A DNA stretch of 62,094 bases from Candidatus Acetothermia bacterium (GTDB lineage Bacteria; Bipolaricaulota; Bipolaricaulia; RBG-16-55-9; DRXL01), in NCBI GenBank assembly GCA_022683945.1, contig JAJHSH010000026.1:1-62094 (forward strand), given 5' to 3'. A program made the translations under genes and the position numbers. Positions within the stretch are counted from its first letter, which is position 1; each line of letters opens with the position of its first letter. Below the pieces are notes generated by a model. The model was not told the DNA's origin. It did not search any database and worked only from the letters and a program-made list of their open reading frames with translations. Shown here piece by piece: positions 26,393 through 37,277 of this stretch.

Positions 26393-27724
26393 ATGCGTCG
26401 ACTCACACGGCTCTATATCGCGCTCTTCTCGCTGAGCTTGGGGATCGCACTAACGATGACCTTCCCCCAAGCCCAGACGTCATTGGTGATCGGCTATGCC
26501 GAGATGGCTACTACGATCAACCCCATCAGTAGAGATTTTCTCATCCGAGTGCTCGGACAAGCACGCCGCGACGGCGCGTCGTTCTTTCTCCTGCGCTTGG
26601 ACACCACCGGTGGCCTCTTAGAATCAACCAAAGATATGGTCGAAGCGATTCTGAACTCCCCCATCCCCATCGTCATCTGGGTCGGCCCTGCCGGCGCGCG
26701 CGCCGCCTCCGCTGGCGCTTTTGTCGCCATGGCCGCGGACGTCGCCGTCATGGCCGAGGGCACCAATATCGGCTCTGCGACCCCGGTCTCGCTGGTCCCA
26801 AGCGAAGGCCAGCAGCCCGACAAAGACGATCCCGCCCGCAGGAAGATCTTGGAGTTCGTCGCCTCAGAAGCCCGCAAGATCGCCGAGAAGCGCGGACGCT
26901 CCAAGGAGTGGGCCGAGAAATTTGTCTTTGAAGGCAAATCGCTCACCGCGCAAGAGGCCTTACAGAACGACGTCATTGACTTGGTCGCCAATGATCGTGA
27001 CAGACTGCTCGCACGGCTTGAGGGCTACGAACTACAACGCGAAAATCAGACGATCAAATTACAGACATCGGGAGCTTCTCTGAAGATCTACGAAAGAAAT
27101 CTCAAAGAACAATTAATGGGCTATCTCGCCGATCCCAATATTGTCTATTTGTTATTAACTATCGGGATCTACGCGCTGATTGCAGAATTTTTCACCCCCG
27201 GCTTTGGCGTAGGCATTGGGGGCGCGATCTGTTTGCTCTTGGCGCTCTTGGGCCTGCAAGTTCTGCCGTTTAATATCGTCGGCTTGGCGCTGATTGGGCT
27301 GGGCGTGATCCTGATGGTCATTGATCTCTTTGCCGCGACGCATATGGCGCTCACGATCGGCGGCATCGTCTCTCTGCTGATCGGCTCGTTCATGCTCTTC
27401 GATATAGAAGGTTTTGCCGCTCCGGCGTTCGCGATCAATCCCATCACGATTTTTGTCACCGTAGGGACGGTCACGGCGCTCTTTGTCTTCATGACCACCA
27501 AGGGACTCTTAATTCAGCGCAAGCAAGTCACTACAGGAAGAGAGGGTCTGGTGGGGACGCAGGGGACGGCGCGCGACGAGCTCAACCCTGCGGGGATGGT
27601 CTTCGTCAAGGGAGAGTACTGGAGAGCGATCGCCAAAGATCCCCCTATCAAATCTGGGGAAGCGATCGTGGTCGAAAAGATCGAAGAGAGTAAACTCATA
27701 GTGCGACGAAGACCCTCACCCTGA
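26393..27724 (+). CDS. nfeD: NfeD-family membrane-bound serine protease (ClpP-class) protein
   Basis: IVIWVGPAGARAASAGAFVAMAADVAVMAEGTNIGSATPV; C-terminal TM block and NfeD OB-fold-like region. Confidence 0.9.
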   Translation: MRRLTRLYIALFSLSLGIALTMTFPQAQTSLVIGYAEMATTINPISRDFLIRVLGQARRDGASFFLLRLDTTGGLLESTKDMVEAILNSPIPIVIWVGPAGARAASAGAFVAMAADVAVMAEGTNIGSATPVSLVPSEGQQPDKDDPARRKILEFVASEARKIAEKRGRSKEWAEKFVFEGKSLTAQEALQNDVIDLVANDRDRLLARLEGYELQRENQTIKLQTSGASLKIYERNLKEQLMGYLADPNIVYLLLTIGIYALIAEFFTPGFGVGIGGAICLLLALLGLQVLPFNIVGLALIGLGVILMVIDLFAATHMALTIGGIVSLLIGSFMLFDIEGFAAPAFAINPITIFVTVGTVTALFVFMTTKGLLIQRKQVTTGREGLVGTQGTARDELNPAGMVFVKGEYWRAIAKDPPIKSGEAIVVEKIEESKLIVRRRPSP

Positions 27725-27771
27725 GAGGGAGAGGGTGGAAGGGTCACATCCAAATAGCCAGAAGGAGGGTT

Positions 27772-28224
27772 ATGCAGAGATCTTGGGTTCTCTATCTGCT
27801 CTGGGCGCTCACGCTGGCCGTGATCGCGTGGGCGATTTGGTATATCGCGCGCAGTCCGGGGACAGCGCCGCCCGCAACGCCGACGTATTCTCCTAGGCCC
27901 ACAGGCCCACTCAACCCCGAAGACTACCCCAAGCTCGAAGAGCGCATTTTAAGTCTGATCGCCGCGCCCGATCCGGCCATCTTCGCCAAAGAGCAGGGCT
28001 TGGAGAAGGACTTCCAAGAGGGAAAACTCGTGGTCGTCATCGAAGCGCAGAACACAGAATCTCTCGAAGAGCTGCGCTGGGCCGTCGAAGCTCTGGATGG
28101 CAAATTAGAATCTGAGTTTGAACTTAGCTTGCAAGTGCGCCTCCCCTTGGCGATGGTGCTCAAGCTCGCGCGACACCCGCATATTCAGTTTATTCGTCTC
28201 CCGGTGCGACCGGAGCCCGGCTAA
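27772..28224 (+). CDS. Membrane-anchored small protein resembling N-terminal (prodomain-like) region of adjacent subtilase
   Basis: KLVVVIEAQNTESLEELRWAVEALDGKLESEFELSLQVRLPLAMVLKLARHPHIQFIRLPVRP vs IRLVFEVQSSEALKKLNERIVALGGTVESVYEHLAQATVPMRAVRSLAALSAVAWVRTPLTP. Confidence 0.6.
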   Translation: MQRSWVLYLLWALTLAVIAWAIWYIARSPGTAPPATPTYSPRPTGPLNPEDYPKLEERILSLIAAPDPAIFAKEQGLEKDFQEGKLVVVIEAQNTESLEELRWAVEALDGKLESEFELSLQVRLPLAMVLKLARHPHIQFIRLPVRPEPG

Positions 28225-28306
28225 ACTTTTTCGTAAGGCCGGTCACAGTGTAGACCCAAACTTTGCGTTATAATAACACAGATTTTTATCTTAGGAGGGC
28301 GTTGTT

Positions 28307-31045
28307 ATGAGAAAGCTGTTGATGGCGGGATTATTGATAACTCTGGCCTTGGCGGGCTGGAGTGCTTCCCCCGAAGCGCAGAACGCCCAAGCTCTGAAGA
28401 TCCAAGAGATAGTTCTCAGCGCTCTGACAGCGTTTGAATCTCAGCATGAACTGCCCGAGCTGCCCGCAAACCGTCCGCAAGATCTGCGCAGTGGGCGGAT
28501 TCGCCTCGTCTTCGAGGTGCAATCTTCAGAAGCCCTGAAAAAACTGAACGAGCGCATCGTTGCACTGGGCGGCACCGTCGAGTCCGTCTACGAGCATCTT
28601 GCCCAAGCAACGGTGCCCATGAGAGCCGTCCGATCGCTCGCCGCGCTCTCAGCCGTTGCGTGGGTGCGGACTCCCCTCACGCCCGTCTTCGAGCAGGGAA
28701 GCACCGTGAGCGAGGGCGTGCGTCTGATGGGCATTGACGCCTGGCACAGCGAAAATCTCAAGGGCCAAGGAGTCAAGATCGCTATTATCGATGGAGGTTT
28801 TCAGGGTTATAGAGCCAGATTGGGAGGCGAGCTGCCCCCGGCTGAACGCGTCATCGTGCGCTCTTTTAATTCTGAAGAAGATATCGAAGCCGACGAGAGA
28901 CACGGCACCGCTGTCGCGGAGGTCGTCTATGATGTCGCCCCGGAAGCGACGCTCTACTTAGTGAACTTCGACACCGATGTCGCCCTCGGACGCGCCGTAG
29001 ATTTTCTCATCTCCGAGGGTGTTCAAGTGATCAATACGTCGTTTAATTTCTTTACGGGCTGTCCCTGGGAGGGCACGGGAATTATCGAGCCCATCGTACG
29101 GAAAGCCCGCGCCGCCGGGATCTTCTGGGCCGTATCGGTGGGCAATCACGGCACTGAGCACTGGGAGGGAGCTTTCACAGACCCCGATAACAACGGCTTT
29201 CATAATTTCGCCGACAAAGACGAGACGCTCTCGTTCGACGCCGACCCCGACGAGCCCGGTCTCATCCGTGCCACGCTCTCTTGGGAAGATAAGTGCACAG
29301 GAGCTCTGGACAATTACGAGTTCTTGCTCTTTGATAATACGGATCGTCAGCGAGCGCGCGGCAGCCAACTTCGTTCTGGGTATCCCCTGCGTCTGCTCTT
29401 CTTCAACGTGCGCGAGGCCGGGACGTATCACCTAAAAGTGCGCCGCGTCCGGGGGACTCGTCCGGCCAAGCTCGATATTTCTATTATTGATATCGAACCG
29501 GAGTATATGGTCTTTGAGGGAAGCGTCTCGATCTTCGAGCCGGCGCTCTCGCCCAACGCTTACAGCATCGGCGCGACCGATCATCGCAACGATTCACCCA
29601 GACGCTACAGCTCGCGCGGGCCGACCCAAGACGGCCGCATAAAACCCGATTTCGCTGCCCCCGATGGCGTGCGCAACACGACCTTCAGACCCTTCTTTGG
29701 GACTTCTGCCTCCAGCCCGCACGCCGCAGGCGCGGCGGCGTTAGTCAAGAGCGTCGTTCCCGCTTGGAGGCCGGAAGCGATCGCGAACTTCTTAGCTTCT
29801 CGTGCGGTGGACTTGAGCAGTCCGGGACCCGATAACACCGTGGGCTGGGGGCGGATCGCGCTGGGCGCAGCTCCCAAAGCCGACGAGCCTGCGCTGCTCG
29901 TCCAACCTGCCCTCGTGCGCTTCGAGGGCCGTAGGGGCGAGGTGACCTCGCCCCTACAAGAGATCGAGATCACCAACGCGCGCCGCGGCGAACTGACTTG
30001 GACCGCCGAGGCGAACGTCCCGTGGCTCAAGCTGAGCGCATCGTCGGGCACGGCTCCGGCGAAGCTGGCGCTTCAGCCCGATCTCTCCCAACTGAAAGAA
30101 GGGCGCTACGAAGCCCAAGTGAAAATCTCTTCAGAGAAAGCGCTGGGCAGCCCCATGACCGTCAGAGTCTTGCTTACGGTCACGGCCGCTCCCGTGATCG
30201 CTACGGATCTCAGTCGCGTCGAGCTGCGGGCGCGCGTGGGCGGCCCGGCCCCCGACGCTGTGAGATTTCAGATCAGAAACACTGGGGGAAGCACGCTCAA
30301 CTGGGCAGCGACGCCCACTGTCCCCTGGATCACGCTCAATCCCACGCGGGGCACGGCCCCCACGACCGTCACGATGACGGTAGATATGAGCAAACTCCAA
30401 GTGGGCACCAACGAAGGATCTGTTGAGATCACAGCCCCGGATGCGGCTAACAGCCCTTTCAGGCTCCCCGTAGTCGTCCAATTAGAAGGCGCCGCTGCAG
30501 CGATCGGTCTCTTTCCGGCGCAGCTGCGCTTTGTCGCCCCATCCAAGGGGCCCAATCCCGCGCCGCAGCTTATAGAGATCGCCAACATCGGCAGCGGTGA
30601 GCTGCGCTGGACGGCCCAAGCACAGACGGCTTCGCTCAAGCTCTCGGCCACCAGCGGGATCGCACCGGCTCTGATTCAAGCGAGCCTAGAGCCCGCTCAG
30701 CTTGCGCCGGGCACCTATGAGAGCGCTGTTATTATCACCGCTGAGAACGCGCGCAACAGCCCATTCACCCTCCCCGTGCAGATTCAGATCACCCAAGAAG
30801 TTCCAGCGGGAGAGCTGATCACGCTGCTCTTCAGCAAGCTCGAATTTGTGAGCCCCACAGCGTGGGCGCGCAGCGAGCGCGGCACGCCGAGCGACGGCTG
30901 TCTGGTCTATACCAACAGAGACTCCCAGCCCCAGAAAATTAGAGTGACGCTGCCCAACGGAGATCTCTTAGAATTCGACGTGCCCGCGGGCAACTCTGTG
31001 ATCGCCTGTGGGAATATTCTCTATATTGACCTGAGGAGAAGATAG
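28307..31045 (+). CDS. Secreted subtilisin-like serine protease (S8) with C-terminal BACON-like repeats
   Basis: IAIIDGGF / RHGTAVAEVV / GTSASSPHAAGAAAL triad motifs; three WLKLSASSGTAPAKL-type repeats. Confidence 0.9.
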   Translation: MRKLLMAGLLITLALAGWSASPEAQNAQALKIQEIVLSALTAFESQHELPELPANRPQDLRSGRIRLVFEVQSSEALKKLNERIVALGGTVESVYEHLAQATVPMRAVRSLAALSAVAWVRTPLTPVFEQGSTVSEGVRLMGIDAWHSENLKGQGVKIAIIDGGFQGYRARLGGELPPAERVIVRSFNSEEDIEADERHGTAVAEVVYDVAPEATLYLVNFDTDVALGRAVDFLISEGVQVINTSFNFFTGCPWEGTGIIEPIVRKARAAGIFWAVSVGNHGTEHWEGAFTDPDNNGFHNFADKDETLSFDADPDEPGLIRATLSWEDKCTGALDNYEFLLFDNTDRQRARGSQLRSGYPLRLLFFNVREAGTYHLKVRRVRGTRPAKLDISIIDIEPEYMVFEGSVSIFEPALSPNAYSIGATDHRNDSPRRYSSRGPTQDGRIKPDFAAPDGVRNTTFRPFFGTSASSPHAAGAAALVKSVVPAWRPEAIANFLASRAVDLSSPGPDNTVGWGRIALGAAPKADEPALLVQPALVRFEGRRGEVTSPLQEIEITNARRGELTWTAEANVPWLKLSASSGTAPAKLALQPDLSQLKEGRYEAQVKISSEKALGSPMTVRVLLTVTAAPVIATDLSRVELRARVGGPAPDAVRFQIRNTGGSTLNWAATPTVPWITLNPTRGTAPTTVTMTVDMSKLQVGTNEGSVEITAPDAANSPFRLPVVVQLEGAAAAIGLFPAQLRFVAPSKGPNPAPQLIEIANIGSGELRWTAQAQTASLKLSATSGIAPALIQASLEPAQLAPGTYESAVIITAENARNSPFTLPVQIQITQEVPAGELITLLFSKLEFVSPTAWARSERGTPSDGCLVYTNRDSQPQKIRVTLPNGDLLEFDVPAGNSVIACGNILYIDLRRR
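29931..29957. repeat. Family A palindrome GTAGGGGCGAGGTGACCTCGCCCCTAC in frame in subtilase
   Basis: Perfect 13+1+13 inverted repeat; encodes RRGEVTSPL. Confidence 0.85.
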
Positions 31046-31051
31046 AAATTT

Positions 31052-31096
31052 GTAGGGGCGAAGCATTTGGGCAGTCGCAAAATGCTTCGCCCCTAC
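31052..31096. repeat. Family A repeat, intergenic, with longer loop
   Basis: gtaggggcgaagcattt...aaatgcttcgcccctac. Confidence 0.8.
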
Positions 31097-31106
31097 TCTA
31101 TAATCT

Positions 31107-32381
31107 ATGCACGAACTGTATCCCAACTGTTACACAACAACGCTAGAGAACAGCTTGAAGCTTCTGGTTGAGCCACGCCCGGATCGGCCTCTTTCTTTAG
31201 GCATCTGGACGAGACTGGGCAGTCGCGACGAGCCCCAAGAGTTCGCCGGGATCGCTCACTTCGCTGAACATATGTTCTTCAAGGGGACTACTCACAGAAC
31301 AGCCTTCCAGATCTCCGAAGAGGTGGACGCGCTGGGCGGCTACATCAACGCGATGACGCATAAAGAGTACACGCTCTTTTATATTGACGTGCTCCCCAAA
31401 CACCTAGAAGCGGCACTCGATATCTTGGCCGACCTAGTGAAGCACCCGCGTTTCGACGAAAGCGCTGTGAAGAAAGAACACGGGGTTGTCCTCGAAGAGA
31501 TCCGCATGAGCGAAGACAACCCGCAAGAGAAAGTCTTCGATCTCTTCATGGAGCGCATCTGGGATGACGACCACCCACTGGCGCGACCGATTTTAGGGCG
31601 ACCCGAAACCGTCGTGACGATCCATCGCCAAAGCCTATTAGATTTTCATCGGGCTTATCACCCCGCACACTTTGTGATTACAGCCACAGGCGAGATCGCG
31701 CCTGAAAGAGTCTTAGAAGCGGTGAAGCGGCACTTTGGCGAGCTGGCTCCCGGCCCCACGCTCGCCCAACGCCACTCTCCTCAACCGCATCCGCACTTCT
31801 ATCTCGAAGACCGCGACGTGCAGCAAGCCAACTTAGTGCTGGGGATACCCAGTCTGGGCCGCCAAGATGAACGTCGTTTTGCTCTTGAAGTGCTGAATAC
31901 GATCTTGGGTGGGGGGATGAGCTCCCGATTATTTAAAAGAATTCGTGAAGAATTGGGATTGGCTTATGCCGTCTTCAGCAGCGCGACACTCTTTACCGAC
32001 AGTGGACTTTTTATTATCTACGTGGGCACCGAGCCCAAGAACGCGCGCCAGACCGTGGAGATCAGCGTCTCCGAGCTAGAAAGCTTGGCGCAGAAGCCTG
32101 TTTCTGAAGAAGAGCTGCGTTTGGCCAAAGAGAAGCTCAAGGGCAATATTCTCTTGAGCTTGGAGAGCAGCCACGCGCGCATGATCCGCTTGGGGATTGG
32201 GGAACTCTATGACATTCACGGGCCGATAGAGCACTTGGTACAGAAGATCGAATCTGTGATGGCAGAAGATCTGCAAGCGCTGGCGCGGGAGCTCTTTCAG
32301 AGAGAGCTGAGCTTGAGCGTCGTCGGGCCGCAGGAGAAGCTGCGCGATCTGGAAGAGCTTATTACTATCAAAACGACTTAA
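31107..32381 (+). CDS. M16-family (insulinase-like) zinc peptidase
   Basis: GIAHFAEHMFFKGT (HxxEH), VVLEEIRMSEDNP, SSRLFKRIREELGLAYAV. Confidence 0.93.
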   Translation: MHELYPNCYTTTLENSLKLLVEPRPDRPLSLGIWTRLGSRDEPQEFAGIAHFAEHMFFKGTTHRTAFQISEEVDALGGYINAMTHKEYTLFYIDVLPKHLEAALDILADLVKHPRFDESAVKKEHGVVLEEIRMSEDNPQEKVFDLFMERIWDDDHPLARPILGRPETVVTIHRQSLLDFHRAYHPAHFVITATGEIAPERVLEAVKRHFGELAPGPTLAQRHSPQPHPHFYLEDRDVQQANLVLGIPSLGRQDERRFALEVLNTILGGGMSSRLFKRIREELGLAYAVFSSATLFTDSGLFIIYVGTEPKNARQTVEISVSELESLAQKPVSEEELRLAKEKLKGNILLSLESSHARMIRLGIGELYDIHGPIEHLVQKIESVMAEDLQALARELFQRELSLSVVGPQEKLRDLEELITIKTT

Positions 32382-32388
32382 AAACGAA

Positions 32389-32418
32389 CGTAGGGGCGAA
32401 CGACTGTCCGCCCCTACG
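32389..32418. repeat. Family A repeat, intergenic (convergent genes)
   Basis: cgtaggggcgaacgactgtccgcccctacg. Confidence 0.75.
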
Positions 32419-32444
32419 TAAAATTTACACCAGTCTCTTCTACT

Positions 32445-33617
32445 CTACGGCTCGTCCCCTCTGAGCTGCGGGCACCTTCCGTCTAAAATATAGAGATTCA
32501 GCTCATTGGACTTCGTTGCATTGACCGTCCAGAGCTGGCGCTCTATCTTGAAGACCGGCTCGGGATTCCCCGGCACCCGCTCCGAGACCGTCAACGGGAT
32601 GAAGTGCGACACGGCACTCAATTTCTCCGAAACTGTGTACTTGTTCAGCTCATGGAAGAGATCTTGACCGACGGGCACCGTGGGATTGGGGCTGGCGATG
32701 AACTTCGCTATGGCTACAGCAATCGTGCTCCGGGCTCCACCACTGGTCACAGCATAAGCACAGAAACGCACGGGATCGAGAGCGACGGCCTGCGCCGTCT
32801 CTCCCAAGGGCACCACGGAGTCTACTGAATGAGGCGCGGTGATCCACACCCGGCTCAGGGTGTTGTCCCCGCTGTTGATGAAGTACGCGAACATATCGCC
32901 CAACCACGAACCGACGGCCGTCGGCACAACGGTTGCTATTGCCGTAGGCTGCGGGCCGGTCGCTGCTGTCAATATGACCGCATAGCGATTGAGATTGTTC
33001 GGATCGTCGTTGATGTCAATGATGCTGATGCTGTTGCTCCCCGTGTTGGTGACAAAAGCTCTATTGTGTGCACCGTTGCTGTAGAGCGCAATCCCCGTGG
33101 GGCTACTGCCTACTTTGATCGTCGCTTTGAGCTGATGGAGCTGCGTATCAATGACCGAGACGGTCCCGTCGCCTTGATTGACGATATAGAGATCGGCGTT
33201 ATGGGCGGCGCGGGCCAGCGCTACGGGATTTCTGCCTGCGGCGATCTCGGCGCGCACCTGTCCGCCCGCTAGCGCGGCGACATAGACTTTGCTAGCGCTC
33301 TTGTCGGAAATATAGACCGTGCTGCAATCGCGGCTGAGCGCGAGAGCGCTGGGATCGGCAACAGCTACTCTCACAGCACTCCCCGCGAGCTTCTTACTGA
33401 CGGTGTCAATGCGTTGCAAGAGCGTCGCGCCCTCGGATTTGCTCGCCGCGACGAGCGTGCTCCCGTTAGCACAAGATGCCAGTGCTACGATCTCCCCTGT
33501 CAGACCCAACTGAGCGCCCGCGCTCAGCGCGCCTGACGGCTGCTGTGCGTAGGAGAAGATGCCACCGAGAGAGAGCACAAAGACTAAGACCGAAAGAAAG
33601 CGAACTCTGTTCAACAT
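32445..33617 (-). CDS. Secreted YVTN-type beta-propeller protein
   Basis: Repeated units such as LYIVNQGDGTVSVIDTQLHQLKATIKVGSSPTGIALYSNGAHNRAFVTNTGSNSISIIDI. Confidence 0.8.
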   Translation of the reverse strand: MLNRVRFLSVLVFVLSLGGIFSYAQQPSGALSAGAQLGLTGEIVALASCANGSTLVAASKSEGATLLQRIDTVSKKLAGSAVRVAVADPSALALSRDCSTVYISDKSASKVYVAALAGGQVRAEIAAGRNPVALARAAHNADLYIVNQGDGTVSVIDTQLHQLKATIKVGSSPTGIALYSNGAHNRAFVTNTGSNSISIIDINDDPNNLNRYAVILTAATGPQPTAIATVVPTAVGSWLGDMFAYFINSGDNTLSRVWITAPHSVDSVVPLGETAQAVALDPVRFCAYAVTSGGARSTIAVAIAKFIASPNPTVPVGQDLFHELNKYTVSEKLSAVSHFIPLTVSERVPGNPEPVFKIERQLWTVNATKSNELNLYILDGRCPQLRGDEP

Positions 33618-33815
33618 ACTCTGACCATCCTCCTTGGCTTTTGATAGCTTCACGATAGCGCCGAAGACGTGGCAGGTCTGTACCGAGAGGGTGAAAATTG
33701 GGTGAAACTTGATCAAGATCAGTTTTTCTCATGACGACCCTCATTGACCCATACGCTCTTTATCAGAGATACTGTCAATCAATTATTTCAGTCGAAAATT
33801 ATGAGGAGGGCGAGC

Positions 33816-36800
33816 ATGAGGATTCCCCGCCGACGTTTTTTGAAGACTACGGCTGCTGTTGCCGGGACAGCGCTGGCAACGGACGCGCTGGGCCTCCAAG
33901 GGCTGCGCTTCGTCCCGGAGATCAAAAATCCTCTAGAGTTCTATCCCAGCCGCGATTGGGAAAAAATCTATAGAGATCAGTTTCGTTATGACAGCTCGTT
34001 CTCTTTTCTCTGCGCGCCCAACGATACTCATAACTGTCTATTAAAAGCTTATGTGCGCAACGGAATTGTAGTGCGCATCGGGCCGACCTACGGCTACGGC
34101 GAGGCCCGCGATCTCTACGGCAATCAAAGCTCCGCCCGCTGGGAGCCGCGTTGTTGTCAAAAGGGCCTAGCTCTTGGACGGCGCTTTTACGGGGATCGGC
34201 GCGTCAAGGGCGCTTGGGTGCGCAAAGGCTTCGCAGACTGGATCAATGCCGGCTTCCCACGCGATACCAAGACGGGCGCTCCCGCAAAAGAATATCTTAA
34301 TCGCGGTCAAGACGCTTGGTTGAAACTGCCCTTTGAAGAGGCTTATGAGTTGGTCGCGAAAGCGATGCTTAATATTTCGCAGACGTATTCCGGCGCGGAA
34401 GGCGCGGCGCGCCTCAAAGCGCAACATTATGACCCCGCCATGATCGAAGCTGCTCAAGAGGCCGGAACACAAACATTGAAATTCCGAGGCGGGATGCCCT
34501 TTCTGGGAGCGACGCGCATCTATGGTCTCTATCGTATGGCTAATGCCATGGCGCTGCTCGACGCTTATCACAGAAAAGTCGGCCCGGATAAAGCGCTGGG
34601 AGGACGAGCTTGGGATAACTACAGTTGGCACACCGATCTGCCCCCCGGACACCCGATGGTCACCGGCCAACAGACGGTAGATTTTGACCTCTTCACCGCT
34701 GAAAACGCCCAACTAATCACGATCTGGGGCATGAACTGGATCTCGACGAAGATGCCCGACGGCCACTGGCTCACCGAAGCTCGTCAACGCGGAGCCAAAG
34801 TCATCACCATCGCCACAGAGTATCAATCGACTTCTAACAAGGCCGACGAAGTCATCATCATCCGTCCCGGCACCGATGCGGCTCTTGCTCTCGGCTTGGC
34901 ACAGGTTATAGTCAAAGAGAAGCTCTATGATGAGGAGTTCGTCAAGACATTTACGGATCTGCCGTTGTTGGTGCGCCTGGACACGCTGAAGCTCTTGAGA
35001 GCTTCTGATATCTTCAAAGACTACAAGTCGGCTGAATTGAGCAATTACGCCAAAGTCCTCAAAGGCGAGGAGCGGCCCGATCCCAACGTCCGCCAGAGCT
35101 TTCAGTTTATCTCGGAAAAGGCCCGCGCGGAGTGGGGCGATTTTCTCGTCTGGGATGGAGCCAAGAACGCGCCCGCCGTCGTCACTCGTGACCACGTCGG
35201 CAGATACTTCGTCGAGCGCGGGATCGATCCTGCTCTCGACGGAACGTTCACCGTAAAGACCCTAGACGGCAAAGAGATCAGAGTCCGTCCCGTCTTCGCG
35301 CTGATTCAAGAGTATTTGCAAGAGTTCACCCCCGAAAAAGTCTCAGAAATGACTTGGGCCCCGGCCGGAGCCATCCTCAGCCTCGCCCGCCAGATTGCCG
35401 CGAACAAAGCCTCAACCCTCCTGGCCCACGGCATGGGGCCCAATCATTTCTTTAATGCCGACTTAAAAGACCGCACGCTCTTCTTAGTCGCCGCTTTGAC
35501 CAAAAATATCGGGCACTTCGGCGGCACCCCCGGCAGCTATGCCGGTAATTACAGGGTAGCGCTCTTCAACGGGCTGCCCCAGTATATGAGCGAAGATCCG
35601 TTTGCTATCGAGCTCGAGGCTGCCAAGCCCGCCATCACCAAGGGCTACTTAAAATTCGAGTCGGCCCATTACTATAACTACGGAGATCGCCCTCTGAGAG
35701 TCGGCAACAAGCTCTTCACCGGCAAGAGCCATCGCCCCACCCCGACAAAATCTCTGTGGTTCGCCAACTCCAATTCGCTCTTGGGCAACGCCAAGTGGGG
35801 CTACGACGTCATTCATAACACGCTGCCCAAGATCGAAGCGATTATTGTGAACGAATGGTGGTGGACGATGTCGTGCGAGTACGCCGACGTTGTTTTTGGC
35901 GTGGACTCGTGGGCCGAATTTAAGCACCCGGATATGACCGGCTCGGTCACCAACCCGTTTGTGCAAGTCTTTCCCAGAACGCCGCTGCCCCGTATTTTTG
36001 ATACGCGCAGCGACATCGAAACTTATGCTGGGGTAGCCGAAAAGCTCGCCGAGCTGACCGGAGATCAGCGCTTCAGAGACTATTGGCACTTTGTCCGTGA
36101 GAACCGCGTTGACGTCTATCTACAAAGAGTCTGCGACGCGAGCAGCTCGTTGCGCGGCTATCGGTTCACGGAATTAGAAGAGTTGGCCAAGAAGGGCACG
36201 CCGATGCTCAAGCTCCTGCGTACCTATCCCAAAGTTGTCGGCTGGGAGCAGACGCAAGAATCTAAGCCCTGGTACACCAAGACGGGGCGCTTAGAATTCT
36301 ATCGCGAAGAACCCGAATTTATCGAGCACGGCGAAAATCTCCCTGTCTATCGCGAGCCCGTTGATGCTACACCCCATGAGCCTAATGTCATCGTCGCGCC
36401 GAAAAACTTAGAAGTGCTCAAGCCACAAGGCCCAGAGACCTACGGGCTCAAGCGAGACGACTTGAGCGCCGAGATCCGACAGGTGCGCAATATTATTAAA
36501 ACGCCCGAAGAAGTCCTGCAATCACATCATCCGAAGCGTAAAGACGGGCTGAACTTTATCTTTCTCACTCCCAAATACCGACACGGTGCGCACACGACGC
36601 CCGTAGACTTAGATGTCTTGGCCGTCTATTTCGGCCCCTTCGGAGATATTTATAGAAGAGATAAGCGTATGCCTTGGGTCGGCGAAGTCTACACTGACAT
36701 CAATCCCCAAGACGCCAGAGAGCTGGGCATAGACGACGGCGACTATATCTGGATCGATGCCGATCCTGAAGATCGTCCCTATCGCGGAGCCAAACCGAGC

Positions 36801-37271
36801 GATCCCGATTATAAAGTCTCGCGCCTGATGAGCCGTGCGCGCTATTATAACGGCACGCCGCGCGGGGTCTTGAGAATGTGGTTCAATATGTACCAGGCGA
36901 GCCACGGGACGGTCAAAGCACACGAGACCCGACCCGACAAATTAGCAAAAAACCCGGAGACGAATTATCAAGCGATGGTCCGCTACGGCGGCCATCAGAG
37001 CTGCACCCGCGCCTGGCTGCGCCCCACGCTGATGACCGACTCGCTCGTGAGAAAAGAGACGTTCGGCCAGCAGATCGGCCAGGGCTTTGCTGTAGATATT
37101 CACTGTCCCGTTGGTGCGCCGAAAGAATCTATTGTCAAGATCACCAAAGCCGAAGCCGGCGGGGCCGATCTGAAGAGCCTGTGGAGGCCGGCGCAGCTGG
37201 GCTATCGGCCAACTTACGAAAATGACGAGATGAAGCAATATCTGGCCGGAGGCTTCATCGAAACGGAGTGA
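33816..37271 (+). CDS. DMSO-reductase family (type II-like) molybdopterin oxidoreductase catalytic subunit, TAT signal
   Basis: [29 protein letters not shown] motif [72 protein letters not shown]. Confidence 0.9.
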   Translation: MRIPRRRFLKTTAAVAGTALATDALGLQGLRFVPEIKNPLEFYPSRDWEKIYRDQFRYDSSFSFLCAPNDTHNCLLKAYVRNGIVVRIGPTYGYGEARDLYGNQSSARWEPRCCQKGLALGRRFYGDRRVKGAWVRKGFADWINAGFPRDTKTGAPAKEYLNRGQDAWLKLPFEEAYELVAKAMLNISQTYSGAEGAARLKAQHYDPAMIEAAQEAGTQTLKFRGGMPFLGATRIYGLYRMANAMALLDAYHRKVGPDKALGGRAWDNYSWHTDLPPGHPMVTGQQTVDFDLFTAENAQLITIWGMNWISTKMPDGHWLTEARQRGAKVITIATEYQSTSNKADEVIIIRPGTDAALALGLAQVIVKEKLYDEEFVKTFTDLPLLVRLDTLKLLRASDIFKDYKSAELSNYAKVLKGEERPDPNVRQSFQFISEKARAEWGDFLVWDGAKNAPAVVTRDHVGRYFVERGIDPALDGTFTVKTLDGKEIRVRPVFALIQEYLQEFTPEKVSEMTWAPAGAILSLARQIAANKASTLLAHGMGPNHFFNADLKDRTLFLVAALTKNIGHFGGTPGSYAGNYRVALFNGLPQYMSEDPFAIELEAAKPAITKGYLKFESAHYYNYGDRPLRVGNKLFTGKSHRPTPTKSLWFANSNSLLGNAKWGYDVIHNTLPKIEAIIVNEWWWTMSCEYADVVFGVDSWAEFKHPDMTGSVTNPFVQVFPRTPLPRIFDTRSDIETYAGVAEKLAELTGDQRFRDYWHFVRENRVDVYLQRVCDASSSLRGYRFTELEELAKKGTPMLKLLRTYPKVVGWEQTQESKPWYTKTGRLEFYREEPEFIEHGENLPVYREPVDATPHEPNVIVAPKNLEVLKPQGPETYGLKRDDLSAEIRQVRNIIKTPEEVLQSHHPKRKDGLNFIFLTPKYRHGAHTTPVDLDVLAVYFGPFGDIYRRDKRMPWVGEVYTDINPQDARELGIDDGDYIWIDADPEDRPYRGAKPSDPDYKVSRLMSRARYYNGTPRGVLRMWFNMYQASHGTVKAHETRPDKLAKNPETNYQAMVRYGGHQSCTRAWLRPTLMTDSLVRKETFGQQIGQGFAVDIHCPVGAPKESIVKITKAEAGGADLKSLWRPAQLGYRPTYENDEMKQYLAGGFIETE

Positions 37272-37277
37272 GAAACT

